Positions 20,887 to 29,434 of a stretch of DNA of 64,000 nt are shown piece by piece. This DNA is from Prorocentrum cordatum (taxonomy: Eukaryota; Sar; Dinophyceae; Prorocentrales; Prorocentraceae): the NCBI GenBank assembly GCA_963575745.1, contig CAUYUJ010000203.1:1-64000 (forward strand). The letters run 5' to 3'. The notes below the pieces were generated by a model. The model saw only the letters and a list, made by a program, of their open reading frames with translations. It had not been told where the DNA came from and did no database searches. A program made the translations under genes and the position numbers. The first letter of the stretch is position 1, and each line of letters starts with the position of its first letter.

Positions 20887-21572
20887 TTGCCGATACCACC
20901 CGGACAACTGACCATGATTGCGCATCTGGATGCAGCCTGGGGAAATGCAAAAAAAACAATGGGACCCAGGCCGGATACGTTCTGGCGTTTACGTCTACCG
21001 ACATGGCAGTTGGCAAAGAGGCCCCCTGGACCCCGTTCAACTGGCGTTCGTTCCGACTCAAACGACTGGTACCCAGCACTTTGTCGGGAGAGGCCCAGGC
21101 GGCTTCCATATGCTGTGCTGCCCTAGAGTGGATGTCCTTGCTGTTGCACGAGGCCCTCGATGGGCCCGTTGATGTGAAGAATATTGACGCCTGTATGCGT
21201 ATACGGGAACCTATTGTGGTGACAGACTGTAAGTCGTTGTACGACCATGTGAAAGCGAATGCTTCCCCCTCCAGCCTAGAAGATAAACGGTGTGCTATCG
21301 ACGTGGTGGTGATCCAGGACTCAGTCCAACGCTGTGGTGCGAGTTTCCGCTGGTGTCCGACGAACCGACAGCTAGACGATGCCCTCACTAAGGACAAAGG
21401 GGACCCCGCAGACCCCCTAATGGCCTGCATGAGAGCCAACAGATACCAACTTGCCGATGAACAGTATGTGCTTGAATTAAAAGCTAGTGAACGGGAGAAC
21501 CGACGGTTGCGTGGGACCCAGAGAAAGGAACAATCGACGAGGATGCCTGGGGATCCAGTGTGGTTGTGCTGA
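20887..21572 (+). pseudogene. Element 1 RNase H, frameshifted
   Basis: RNase H degrades the RNA strand during reverse transcription. The first catalytic Asp lies in frame 1 (MIAHLDAAWGN, about 20915); the rest is in frame 3: SGEAQAA (Glu, about 21090), VVTDCKSLYDH (Asp, about 21225) and RQLDDALTKDKG (Asp, about 21375), ending at TGA 21570-21572. A one-base change near 20950-20965 explains the switch. The family's four acidic positions are all present. Confidence 0.8.
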
Positions 21573-21769
21573 CGTTTGGGAATAGGGACCGGGTTCTAAA
21601 TGCATGGATGTGCGTGTGTGCCATACGTGTACGACCGACACCTGCATATTTCGACTGCTGCTACCATGGTTTGAGGCTCAGACCACAATATTCCGACGTG
21701 CCCCCGTTTCGTGTGAAGCGTGAGTGTGCAGACGCTCGTGCTCTGCCAGCGCAGAGCTAGTCGGCCGCC
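21573..21769 (+). other. Spacer between pol and the downstream ORF of Element 1
   Basis: No coding signal. It ends in GGCCGCCATGG, a very strong initiation context for the next ORF, which may be expressed from its own spliced or subgenomic RNA. Confidence 0.4.
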
Positions 21770-22288
21770 ATGGTCAAGAAGGAGCCTCCAGAGACCCCCG
21801 CCGTTACCTGTGAGGACTTCGCTCAACGTTTGCACCAGGCTCGGCTCAAAGTAAAGGGGGGAGACACGACTTGTGCTACGCTGGGTTTCGGCAAACACAA
21901 GGGGAAGAGTTTCGAGAAGGTCTGGGAGACGGAGCCAGGCTACTGCTCGTGGTGCTTGGCCCATCTGAGCCAGTCAGACGGCTACAGCCAGGCCGCATGG
22001 CTGGAGTTCTTTGTGGAAAAGACCGAGAGCGGCGAGGCGCGTCCCGAGGGCAGTGCCAACGCCAGTTCCGACACAGACGACACCGCCCTGAAGCAGGCGG
22101 TGGGTCAGTTTCAGGAGGCCGCTACCGACCTTGACAATCGTGCGTCGTGGCTCGAAGCGGCCGACAATTTCACCCAGATAGATTCTCGGCTTGAGGCTCT
22201 GGAGTCCAGAGTGGTTCAGTTGGAGCACGCGTTGACCAGGATTGTAGAGGTTTTGAGCAGCGCTGGTATGCAAGTGAATCTACAGTAA
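21770..22288 (+). CDS. Element 1 accessory ORF: ExoX-C-like motif plus C-terminal coiled coil
   Basis: An intact 172-codon ORF between RNase H and the 3' LTR, on the pol strand, with a near-perfect start context (GCCGCCATGG). Residues about 38-70 read TLGFGKHKGKSFEKVWETEP and GYCSWCLAHLSQ. This strongly recalls the small domain found at the C-terminus of exodeoxyribonuclease X-like proteins (Gly-Lys-x-Lys-Gly-x-x-[FY]...[DE]P-x-Y-x-x-W). The middle is acidic and Ser/Thr-rich; the last 45 residues (LEALESRVVQLEHALTRIVE) form a clear heptad coiled coil, suggesting a dimer. Canonical Copia elements lack such an ORF. It is open although the pol region beside it is broken. Function unknown; a nucleic-acid or Gag partner role is inference. 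Confidence 0.75.
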   Translation: MVKKEPPETPAVTCEDFAQRLHQARLKVKGGDTTCATLGFGKHKGKSFEKVWETEPGYCSWCLAHLSQSDGYSQAAWLEFFVEKTESGEARPEGSANASSDTDDTALKQAVGQFQEAATDLDNRASWLEAADNFTQIDSRLEALESRVVQLEHALTRIVEVLSSAGMQVNLQ

Positions 22289-22399
22289 TCTTGCTGGGAT
22301 ATGTGCTGCAAGAAGGAGGGGGCCGGCTCGGCCCAGCCCTACACGTTTTTGTGTTTCTATATGTTCATTCCTCGTTGTAGTTTCCAGAGTTGAGATTTT

Positions 22400-22406
22400 A
22401 GAGAAG
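22400..22406 (+). promoter_or_regulatory. Element 1 polypurine tract (weak)
   Basis: AGAGAAG lies directly before the TG of the 3' LTR, where plus-strand priming starts in LTR elements. It is short. Confidence 0.5.
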
Positions 22407-22470
22407 TGTGTTTGTCAGAGTCAGCCACAGACCAGTGCATTGTAGCAACCATGTCTTACCTTGCTCATAT

Positions 22471-22526
<56 letters not shown>

Positions 22527-22635
22527 CTGCTGTTTGGATCAGGGATCGTTCGCAGTGCGGGGCACGAGACGAAACCTTGCAGTTGTTTTCTCTGCACATC
22601 ATGTGGTCGGCCAGGGGAAAGCTGCGGCTTTCCTG
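22407..22635 (+). repeat. Element 1 3' LTR (229 bp, with CT expansion)
   Basis: Same sequence as 15272-15459, starting TGTGTTTGTCAGAG. A (CT)n run at about 22471-22524 replaces the short CTCTCTCTC of the 5' LTR. The terminal CA appears mutated to TG (CTTTCCTG). GAGGG follows, matching the 5' flank. Confidence 0.9.
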
Positions 22636-22639
22636 GAGG

Positions 22640-23015
22640 GGGAGGGGGAGGGGGAGGACAACGGTCCACGGTGGCCGCGGACAACCGCGCGAGGTTCCCC
22701 AGGAGGCCCCTACGCGAGCCCCACACGCGAGCCCCACGCGGGTCCCGCGGGACCCCCACGGGAACCCCACGCGAGCCCCACGCGGGTTTCGCGCGAGCCC
22801 TGCGCGAGCCCTCGCAAGGCCCACGCGAGCCCCGCGCAGGCCCGACGGGAGCCCCCCGCAAGCCCCACGGGGGCCCGAGGCGAATCCCACGCGAGCCCCG
22901 CGCGAGCCCCACGCGAGCGCCACGCGAGCGCCACGGGAACCCCACGCGGGCCCCACGCGGGCCCCGCGCGGGCCCCGCGCGAGCCCCTTTCCAGTCCCGC
23001 GCAGGCCCCATACGA
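22640..23015. repeat. GAGGG run, then 12-bp CGCGAGCCCCAC minisatellite
   Basis: (GGGGGA)n to 22660, then from about 22697 degenerate CGCGAGCCCCAC units with CACGCGGG and CACGGGAA variants. All frames translate to Ala/Pro/Arg repeats. Confidence 0.85.
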
Positions 23016-24285
23016 GTTCCACGCCGATGGCTGCCCCGACGGTTGTCACAGTTTGCGGCTCCGACTCTGGGCTGTTGTCCCGGGAATTTCCGCGAGGGTT
23101 GTTCCGACGGCTGTCTCTTGGGACTCGCGGCGCCTCGGATTCAGAGTGTCTTTTCAAAGTACCTGACGCGATGCGGCGTTGGAGATGTTGCCTGCCTGCC
23201 GTTTGCAAGGTGGCGGTGGCGGGGCCAGCGCATGCGGAGATAGATCGTGCGGCCGCGAGAAGAGCTGCGGCGGAGCCAAGAAACGCGGCGGAGCCGCCGC
23301 CGCCGACCCACTGAGCGGTGGCCTTCTCCACGGCCGTCACCCCGCCGACGCCGCTCTCCAGATCGGCGGCCCCCTTGGCGGCCGCCGATGGCTGGGGGCG
23401 AGGGAGGGCGCGCCGCCGGACAGACGGCCGCGGCCAGGTCGGCCGTGGCTGGCGGAGCACAGAGGAGAATGGCGGGCCGCGTTCCGACGGAGGCGGCCCG
23501 CCTCCGTCGGCGCCTTTGTTCGAAGCCGCCCAGGCGCGGGCGCGAAAAGACGCCCGGGCGCTCTTGGGTTCGCTGCCCGAGATGGAGGTCACCAGGGCGT
23601 TTCGTTGTTTGCGCCCTGGAGGAGGCTGGCGGCGGGTTTGCCCGTGCGCGCCGTTGCGCGCCAGGCGCCGCTCCAGGACGCGAGCGCGGCCGACCGCCAT
23701 GCGCACGCGCGCGGCTGCGCGAGCGCGCGAGCGCCCTGGCCGCTCTGAGCGAGCGCCTCGACGCCTGGTCCGCGAACGGGCGGTCGCCGCTCATCGTGGC
23801 CGTTCGTTGTCGCTGCTTGGAACGGCGTCGCTTTCGCTCGGCCCGGCCGTTCGGCCCCGCCGCCCCCCTTTGGGTTCGCGGGCGCCGCGCAGGCGCGTTT
23901 GGGGGCGAGCTCCAGACTTCGACGTGCTTTTCCAAGCCGCGCTGCGTGTCCGGGATCGGACCAATCCCGCTCCCACCAGCTGCGACGACAGCGTTTGCCT
24001 CCCCAGCGGCGCCGCCCCAGACCGCGGCCAGCAGTCGCCGAGCGTGCTTCTGATGAAGGGTCGCGCCCTTCTAGAACGGCGGACGGCCAAGTCCAACGGC
24101 TTGGCCCCCTCTCCGAGGCGGCGCCTGCCCCTCCAGGGCGCGTTCGCCAGACCGCGGCAGGCGCTTCCAGATCGCGTCGCCGCTCAGGGATGGCGCCCCC
24201 GCCCGCCTCGCCGACGCATCGCGGCGCCCGCGGCGTGCCCCGGGGCGCTGCGCCGCAGCGGCAGGCGCCCCTTCACCTGCCGGCA
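23016..24285. other. GC-rich stretch without a recognisable gene
   Basis: Several overlapping open frames on both strands, all Arg/Ala/Pro-rich and without conserved motifs. They are expected in GC-rich DNA. I see no tandem repeat or exon pattern that I can defend. Confidence 0.5.
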
Positions 24286-24535
24286 CCTTCGTGGGCCCTG
24301 GAGACGACAGGGCCGTTTTTTCATCGGTTCCGTTTTGCTGTTTTTGTTGCCGGTTCCGACGCCGTTTTTTTAACCGGTTCCGTCGCCGTTTTGTGACTGG
24401 TTCCGGCCCCGGCTCCAATCCTGGAACCGTTTTTTGCCGTTTCCGGTCCCCGTTTTTCTACCGTTTCCATTTTCAAGGGACCGTTTTTTGGAAACGGTGA
24501 AAAAACGTCCCTGTCGTTTCCGGGGCCCACAAAGG
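24286..24535. mobile_element. Foldback / MITE-like element, about 37-bp terminal inverted repeats
   Basis: The left end GTGGGCCCTGGAGACGACAG (from 24291) and the reverse complement of the right end GTGGGCCCCGGAAACGACAG (ending 24530) match, and continue into GGGNCGTTTTTTCAYCG on both sides. Complementarity extends outward to CCTTY/RAAGG. The interior repeats CCGTTTTT and GGTTCCG words. No transposase, and no clear target-site duplication. A fragment of the same end (GGGCCGTTTTTTCATC) occurs alone at about 45470. Confidence 0.65.
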
Positions 24536-25394
24536 CCGGCACCGCCGCCCCGCCGCCCCCGAGCAGCGGCCCGTCCCGGCCGCGCGCGCCGCCGAGAAGG
24601 GGGCCTGGTGGAGCGGGGAAGGCGCGGCCCTTCGCAGGGCGTCTCCCCCATTTCCTCTTCGAGTCTGGTCTGGGGCCTCCGCCCTCGTCCCTCTCTTGCG
24701 GCCCCGCCAGGCTTTCAGCGTGCGCGCTCCCCGTGTAGCTCGCGCGGCAGGTGACGGCACCTTCACCGTCGGTTGCCCATGCAAGGCGGGCCGGGTCATT
24801 GCGCAGGATAAGTTGGGGAAGAAGCCATTGGAAACATTTGTTTCACATCTCGATGCAGAAATCCTCGCGAAACCGATGTTTGGAATAACTTCGACCTCGG
24901 GTGGACGTCGTTTTTCGGGGGGAGGGTGGGCAAATCGACTACTGACAGTAATTTCAAAGCAAATGCGAGCGCGCGCGTTATATCATATGGCACGGGTTAA
25001 GGGAGGTGCGCTAACGATCTTCCCTGGGAAGACATGAGATCGTTTGCAACATGATCGATGGGGCAGAGTCGTGCGTAACCTTCGTCATCCCAGTTGGAAG
25101 CGGCGATCTCGGGAGCGCAGCCACGCGGCGGCGTTTGCGATGATTGCGTGGCCATGGCCAGCGCATCTGCGGCCTCGCTGGCGCGCGCCAGCTCGCGCGC
25201 AGAGCGGCCAGCTGGCTGGGCGCAGTCGATGCGCCCGTGATTTCGCTTGCTCAGGGCAACGCCCTGGCGCGCGTCAGAGGCCGAGATGCTGCGCTGGCGC
25301 GCGGGCGCATCGACGCGGGCCCGCCGCTCGGGCGGGCGCAGCATCGAGATGGCGTCGGCGGTAGCGGCAGCGGGGGTGACCGTAGCGATGGTGG

Positions 25395-25540
25395 CGGCGA
25401 TTCTGATTCTGACGTCGGCAAAGGCTGATGGCGGTGCCGACGTTGGCAAGGCCGATGACGATGATAGTGTCCACGTGCCGCTGATTGAGGCTTTGTAATG
25501 ATTTAGACACGCGTGCGCGGCCGACACGCGCGAGCTGCAC
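25395..25540 (-). repeat. Dispersed repeat family A, reverse copy
   Basis: Read on the minus strand it aligns with 3685-3800: a GTCGGCCGCGCACGCGTGTC word, then GGACACTATCATCGTCATCG. The minus-strand frame encodes SKSLQSL...DTIIVIGLANVG. Confidence 0.6.
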
Positions 25541-25620
25541 ATATCAGAGTGAGGGGGCCGAACGGTCATTCACTGTCCCTGGGTGCGTGGCTGAAGTGGG
25601 ATTCCGCGGTGCGGATTCTC

Positions 25621-25621
25621 G

Positions 25622-25659
<38 letters not shown>

Positions 25660-25661
25660 GG

Positions 25662-25703
<42 letters not shown>

Positions 25704-25797
25704 GTTTGTTGTTTGTTACTTGTTGTTTGTTGTTTGTTGTTTGTTGTTTGTTGTTTGTTGTTTTTTGTTTTTTGTTGTTGTTGTTGTTTGTTGTCGT
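25621..25797. repeat. (GTT)n microsatellite with GTTT variants
   Basis: GTT triplets, then TTGTTTG units, then GTT again. It gives poly-Asn/Gln or poly-Val/Leu/Cys frames that are not genes. Confidence 0.95.
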
Positions 25798-25800
25798 CGT

Positions 25801-26118
25801 CCCACCCGCAACCCGCCCCGCGACCCACCCGCGACCCACCCCGCGACCCACCCGCGACCCACCCGCGACCCACCCGCGACCCACCCCGCGACCCACCCCG
25901 CGACCCACCCGCGACCCACCCGCGACCCACCCGCGACCCACCCGCGACCCACCCCGCGACCCACCCCGCGACCGCGACCCCCGCGACCCACCCGCGACCC
26001 ACCCCGCGACCCGCCCGCGGCCCACCCCGCGACCCACCCGCGACCCACCCGCGACCCACCCGCGACCCACCCGCGACCCACCCGCGACCCACCCCGCGAC
26101 CCACCCGCGACCCACCTT
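25801..26118. repeat. CGACCCACC(C)CG minisatellite
   Basis: About 30 units of 10-12 bp, CGACCCACCCG and CGACCCACCCCG. Confidence 0.95.
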
Positions 26119-26600
26119 CGACCCAAACCACGTTCAAGGTACAAACCACATTTTCGGCGCCTGCGGCGGGTTTTTTTTGCATTCCTTCCAGGTGGAGAGC
26201 CCGCGACCCACCCCGCGACCAACTCGCGACCAACCCGCGACCCAAACCACGTTCAGGGTACAAACCACATTTTTCGGCGCCTGCGGCGGGCATCTTTTGC
26301 ATTCGTTTCAGGTGGAGAGCCCGCGGCCCACCCGCGACCACGTTCAGGGTACAAACCAATTTTTCGGCGCCTGCGGCGGGCATCTTTTGCATTCGTTCCC
26401 GGTGGAGAACCCGCGGCCCACCCGCGACCATTCCACGTTCAGTGTACAAACCAAATTTTTCGGCGCCTGCGGCGGGCTGCTTTTGCATTCCTTCCAGGTG
26501 GAGGTGGAGAGCCCGCGACCCACCCGCGACCCAAACCACGTTCATTGAACAAACCAATGTCGCACAAACGCGGCGGCGGATTTTTGCATGCCGTCTGAGC
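26119..26600. repeat. Higher-order tandem repeat (four to five units of about 90-125 bp)
   Basis: Units of CACGTTCAGGGTACAAACCA, TTTTCGGCGCCTGCGGCGGG, TTTTGCATTCNTTYCAGGTG and GAGAGCCCGCGACCCACC; the linker is the upstream minisatellite unit. The last unit is diverged. Two copies of CCCGCAACGACCTCTTCAAG follow to about 26660. Confidence 0.9.
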
Positions 26601-26834
26601 CCGCAACGACCTCTTCAAGCCCCGTCCAGCCCGCAACGACCTCTTCAAGCCCGCATCCACACCAGCCCGTCCAGCAACTTTGCCCTGGCGAGTTGCCTTG
26701 ATCAGAGAAGTCGGGGAGCATAAAGTGGAAAAAAGGGATTGCGTTGCCGTTATCTTGGGAAAGGAGGGGGAAGGCAGGAGGAGTAAACAGGGGGCGAGGA
26801 GGACGCGAAATAATAGAGGATGTAAGGAGAATGT

Positions 26835-27165
26835 GGAGAAAGAGGAGGAGGAGGAGGAGGAGGAGGACGAGGAGGAGCAGACGAGGAGCGAGGAGCAGGA
26901 CGACGAGGAGGGGGGGGGGGGAGGAGGGGGAGGAGGGGGACGGGGAGAGGAGGGGGAGGAGGATGAGGATGGACGGCAATGGGAGGACGATGGTGGAGGC
27001 CGATGAGGGGGTGGACGACAATTGGAGGACGATGATGGAAGGACGAGGGGGGGAGAGGGAGGACGAGGAAGAAGAGGAGGAGGACGAAGTGGAGGAGGAG
27101 GATGACGATGACGATGACGACGAGTTCGAGGAGGAGGAGGAGGAGGAGGAGAGCGCCATCGACAG
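26835..27165. repeat. GGA/GAC-rich microsatellite region
   Basis: GGA triplets, a G run at 26911-26920, then GGACGAC and GATGAC units. Acidic/Arg frames are repeat translation. Confidence 0.85.
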
Positions 27166-27334
27166 GGAAGGTGGGGGCCACGAGGTCCGCCGGCTCGACG
27201 ACGCCCGCGTCGCCCGCGCCCGCCCCCTCACTCTTATCTGCAATTGCGGGGTGCTATATACGTAGTTTTATGTGACAAGGGTCGCGCCTCACCCGCCCCC
27301 ATCCGACCACTAGCGCGCAAGTGCGTTCGAACGG

Positions 27335-27430
27335 TCTCGACATGCGCGCGCGAGAGGCCCGCTGGTCTCGATTGCTATGATTTTGAGAAAAAAACAGAAG
27401 CGATCTTCAAAAATTCGCAAGCGCGCGAGC
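27335..27430 (-). repeat. Dispersed repeat family A, reverse copy
   Basis: The minus strand reads CGGGCCTCTCGCGCGCGCATG, less than one unit away from the sequence at 3583-3603, with flanking GCGAATT words conserved. Confidence 0.55.
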
Positions 27431-27439
27431 GCCATTTGT

Positions 27440-28715
27440 GTTAGTGGTGAAAACTCGAATCATGCCTCAGGCCGTCATCAAGGACAATACGTTGTAAGGC
27501 CGCCGCAAAAAAACATGTTTGTAGATTTGCCCTAGCTGGTTTTGATGTGTTAGTGTTTCCCTTGGTCGTGTTCCAGAGCGTCCGGCGTGAGCTCTTCGTT
27601 CTGTCCCTCCTTTCCCTCGTTGTCTTCGCCGTCATCGTCATCCTCCTTCTCTCCATGGTCCCTCGTTCTCTCCCTCTTTCTAATTTTTGTTGGATCGTCA
27701 TACTCTCGTGCCTTTTCCTCATTCTCCTCCCCCTGCCTACCCTTTCCCATATGAGTCATAATGGTCATCGTCGCCCTTCCCCTCCCTCTCCTCTAGCCTC
27801 AGACCCCTGTCCCCCGAGGAACAGCAATACGCCTGACGATTCCGAGGACGAATGGTGATATCAATGAGGATTGCGATGATCATGCAGGAGTGCATAACTT
27901 GTTTTTTTTCAACCGTTCCCTTCCCCAGTGATGGGCGACATGCCGATTATGAGGGATGAGAAAACTGGACATCTTTTCGCATCCGTCTGCTTGCACATCT
28001 ACCACTCGATCGAACTCCCCGGAGGCGTGGCCCATTCCTGCTTCTCTTCATCCTCATTTTCATCGCCGTCCCCACTTTCATCCTCAACGTCACCGTCAGC
28101 CACCCCCACTATCTTTAACATGCTCGCCTCATTGTCGTTATCTCACATCCCCCATTCTTACACGACGAGGAGTACCTGTTCTGATGATGGAGGGGCAAGT
28201 ATTGACGTTGATGCGTGTGAAAATGGAGTCTCATCCTCACCCTGCCCATTCGCATGCATACTCCATACCAACCCCTCCTGAAAAGGGACGCATGGCGATA
28301 GCGTAGTACTCTGGTAAGGCCACTGAAACTGACGAGGATGCGGCGCAACAGGACGACGGGTTGCATGGGCGTTGGCAAGGTTGGCGTCGGCGTGATGCAC
28401 TTACCGTTTAGGTACTATTGCATTGTGACCGTGTGTATATACCTGGAGGCAAACGGAACACTAGCGCTGGCTGCGAACACCACCACAACAATTGCACGTG
28501 TCAGGGTATGTGGATGAGACCACGGGCTGGGAGCGGATGGGTGGCATCTGCAGATAGCGCAGGGGGTTCGAGAGCGGAGGAGCGCTGAATTCCGAGCCCC
28601 GAGGACGACGAGCACAGGGGCAGGCAGGCGGGAGGGGGGTGTTTGGGAACGGCGGGCGGGGGGTGCGGAGACGCAGATGGGAGGGGGGGGGGGGCGAAGG
28701 CAGCGAGGGGACGGG
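27440..28715. other. AT-richer interval without a recognisable gene
   Basis: Less repetitive than the rest of the window, with pyrimidine-rich patches and AG dinucleotides (for example CCCTTCCCCAG ending at 27928) that could be acceptors. No open stretch shows convincing protein character on either strand. Confidence 0.4.
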
Positions 28716-28717
28716 GA

Positions 28718-28773
28718 GGAGGAGGAGGAGGAGGAGGAGGAGGAGGAGGAGGAGGAGGAGGAAGAGGAGGAGG
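28718..28773. repeat. (GGA)n tract, 5' part of the Element 2 target site
   Basis: GGA triplets run directly into the 5' LTR. The same type of tract resumes at 39531 after the 3' LTR, so Element 2 split a GGA microsatellite. Confidence 0.9.
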
Positions 28774-28811
28774 TGTTAACATGCAAGCGTTCAGGTGACA
28801 GGGGAGGAATA

Positions 28812-28832
28812 GCAACCCTATTGCCTTTGGCT
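28812..28832 (+). other. Spliced-leader-like sequence inside the LTR
   Basis: CCCTATTGCCTTTGGCTCAAG. Its last 11 bases (TTTGGCTCAAG) equal the 3' end of the dinoflagellate spliced leader as I know it, and GCC precedes them after loss of two bases. It is repeated in the 3' LTR (39394-39414). It could be a relic of trans-splicing copied into the LTR, or chance. Confidence 0.4.
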
Positions 28833-28881
28833 CAAGTGTTTAACGGCCGAAGCTACTTAGACCTGCTTTGCCGTTCGGGAG

Positions 28882-28888
28882 TATAAAG
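28882..28888 (+). promoter_or_regulatory. TATA-like box in the LTR
   Basis: TATAAAG, 60 bp before the LTR end. Placed like an LTR promoter, but dinoflagellate genes usually lack TATA boxes, so use is uncertain. Confidence 0.35.
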
Positions 28889-28948
28889 GTGACCTATCAT
28901 TATCATTGTTGCCAGGCTCCCGTGCAGAACCCTCCTCGGGGTTTTGCA

Positions 28949-28966
28949 TGGTAGCGGAGCGCGGTT
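28949..28966 (+). promoter_or_regulatory. Element 2 primer-binding site
   Basis: TGGTAGCGGAGCGCGGTT begins directly after the LTR CA. The first 12 bases equal the Element 1 site; an initiator-Met-type tRNA primer is likely. Confidence 0.85.
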
Positions 28967-29062
28967 GCCAGGGCGGCGGCAGCGGCAGCTGCAGCCAGGC
29001 CTGGGCAGGGCGACCCGCCAGTTAATCTCAATGTGCCGGCAGACAGAGATGCATGGGTCAAC

Positions 29063-29434
29063 ATGGATCCGAATCGCTTCAACGACCTGTGCGAGCAAGC
29101 ATACCTAAACGGAGACTTCAGTTACGTTCAGACGGCGCTACTCGCGAACCATTTCGGACTCGCAACGTTCATTAACGAGCGAGTGACACAGGATCGAAGG
29201 GAGGTATCGAACACCGAAGCATTCCAAATGTTACAGAGCTCCCATAAGACCAACATCATGTTGTTAACGATCACAAAAACAAGCGCTGCACTCGAAAGGG
29301 ATGCTCGCAGATTGGTGGAGAGAGTCACCGAGTTGGAGACCAACAGTGAGGTACAAGAAAAGTTGATCGAAAGGTTTGGCCAGCTTTCGGAAGCAATTAA
29401 AAGGAGGAAGTGGAAGCAAGCACGGGAGCGGTAA
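29063..29434 (+). CDS. gag: Element 2 Gag N-terminal part
   Basis: A 124-codon frame from ATG 29063 (MDPNRFNDLCEQAY); an in-frame ATG also exists at 29033. It is helical and ends with a probable coiled coil (ERDARRLVERVTELETNSEV). It overlaps the next frame (open from 29367) by about 65 bp, so the rest of Gag would need a +1 frameshift in 29367-29431 or separate initiation. The neighbouring frame has no ATG near its start, which favours frameshifting or a one-base indel in this copy. Confidence 0.65.
   Translation: MDPNRFNDLCEQAYLNGDFSYVQTALLANHFGLATFINERVTQDRREVSNTEAFQMLQSSHKTNIMLLTITKTSAALERDARRLVERVTELETNSEVQEKLIERFGQLSEAIKRRKWKQARER

Larger units (their letters stand above)
15272..22635 (+). 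mobile_element. Element 1: Ty1/Copia-type LTR retrotransposon, degenerate
   Basis: A 7.36-kb element with 5' LTR, primer-binding site, gag, protease-like region, domain X, integrase, RT, RNase H, a separate downstream ORF and 3' LTR. Integrase precedes RT, which defines the Copia order. Flanks are GAGGG on both sides (15267-15271 and 22636-22640), a likely 5-bp target-site duplication. The LTRs differ by about 11 substitutions and several indels besides a 40-bp CT expansion. The coding region has frame changes near 17.1, 17.92 and 20.95 kb and stops at 18606, 18969 and 20820. This is an old, probably non-autonomous copy. Confidence 0.93.
28774..28948 (+). repeat. Element 2 5' LTR (175 bp)
   Basis: Starts TGTTAACATGCAAG and ends GGGGTTTTGCA. 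It differs from 39356-39530 only by C/T at the two sites ACGGCCGAAG and CCCTCCTCGG. The last 26 bp form an imperfect hairpin (TGCAGAACCC with GGGGTTTTGCA). Confidence 0.96.

Noticed and set aside
22408-23706. Long overlapping frames across the Element 1 3' LTR and the CGCGAGCCCCAC minisatellite
   Set aside because: They run through an LTR, a CT microsatellite and a 12-bp repeat; GC-rich repeats rarely contain stops.
22697-26118. CRISPR-like arrays in the minisatellites
   Set aside because: Units of 10-12 bp abut without unique spacers, and the context is eukaryotic.
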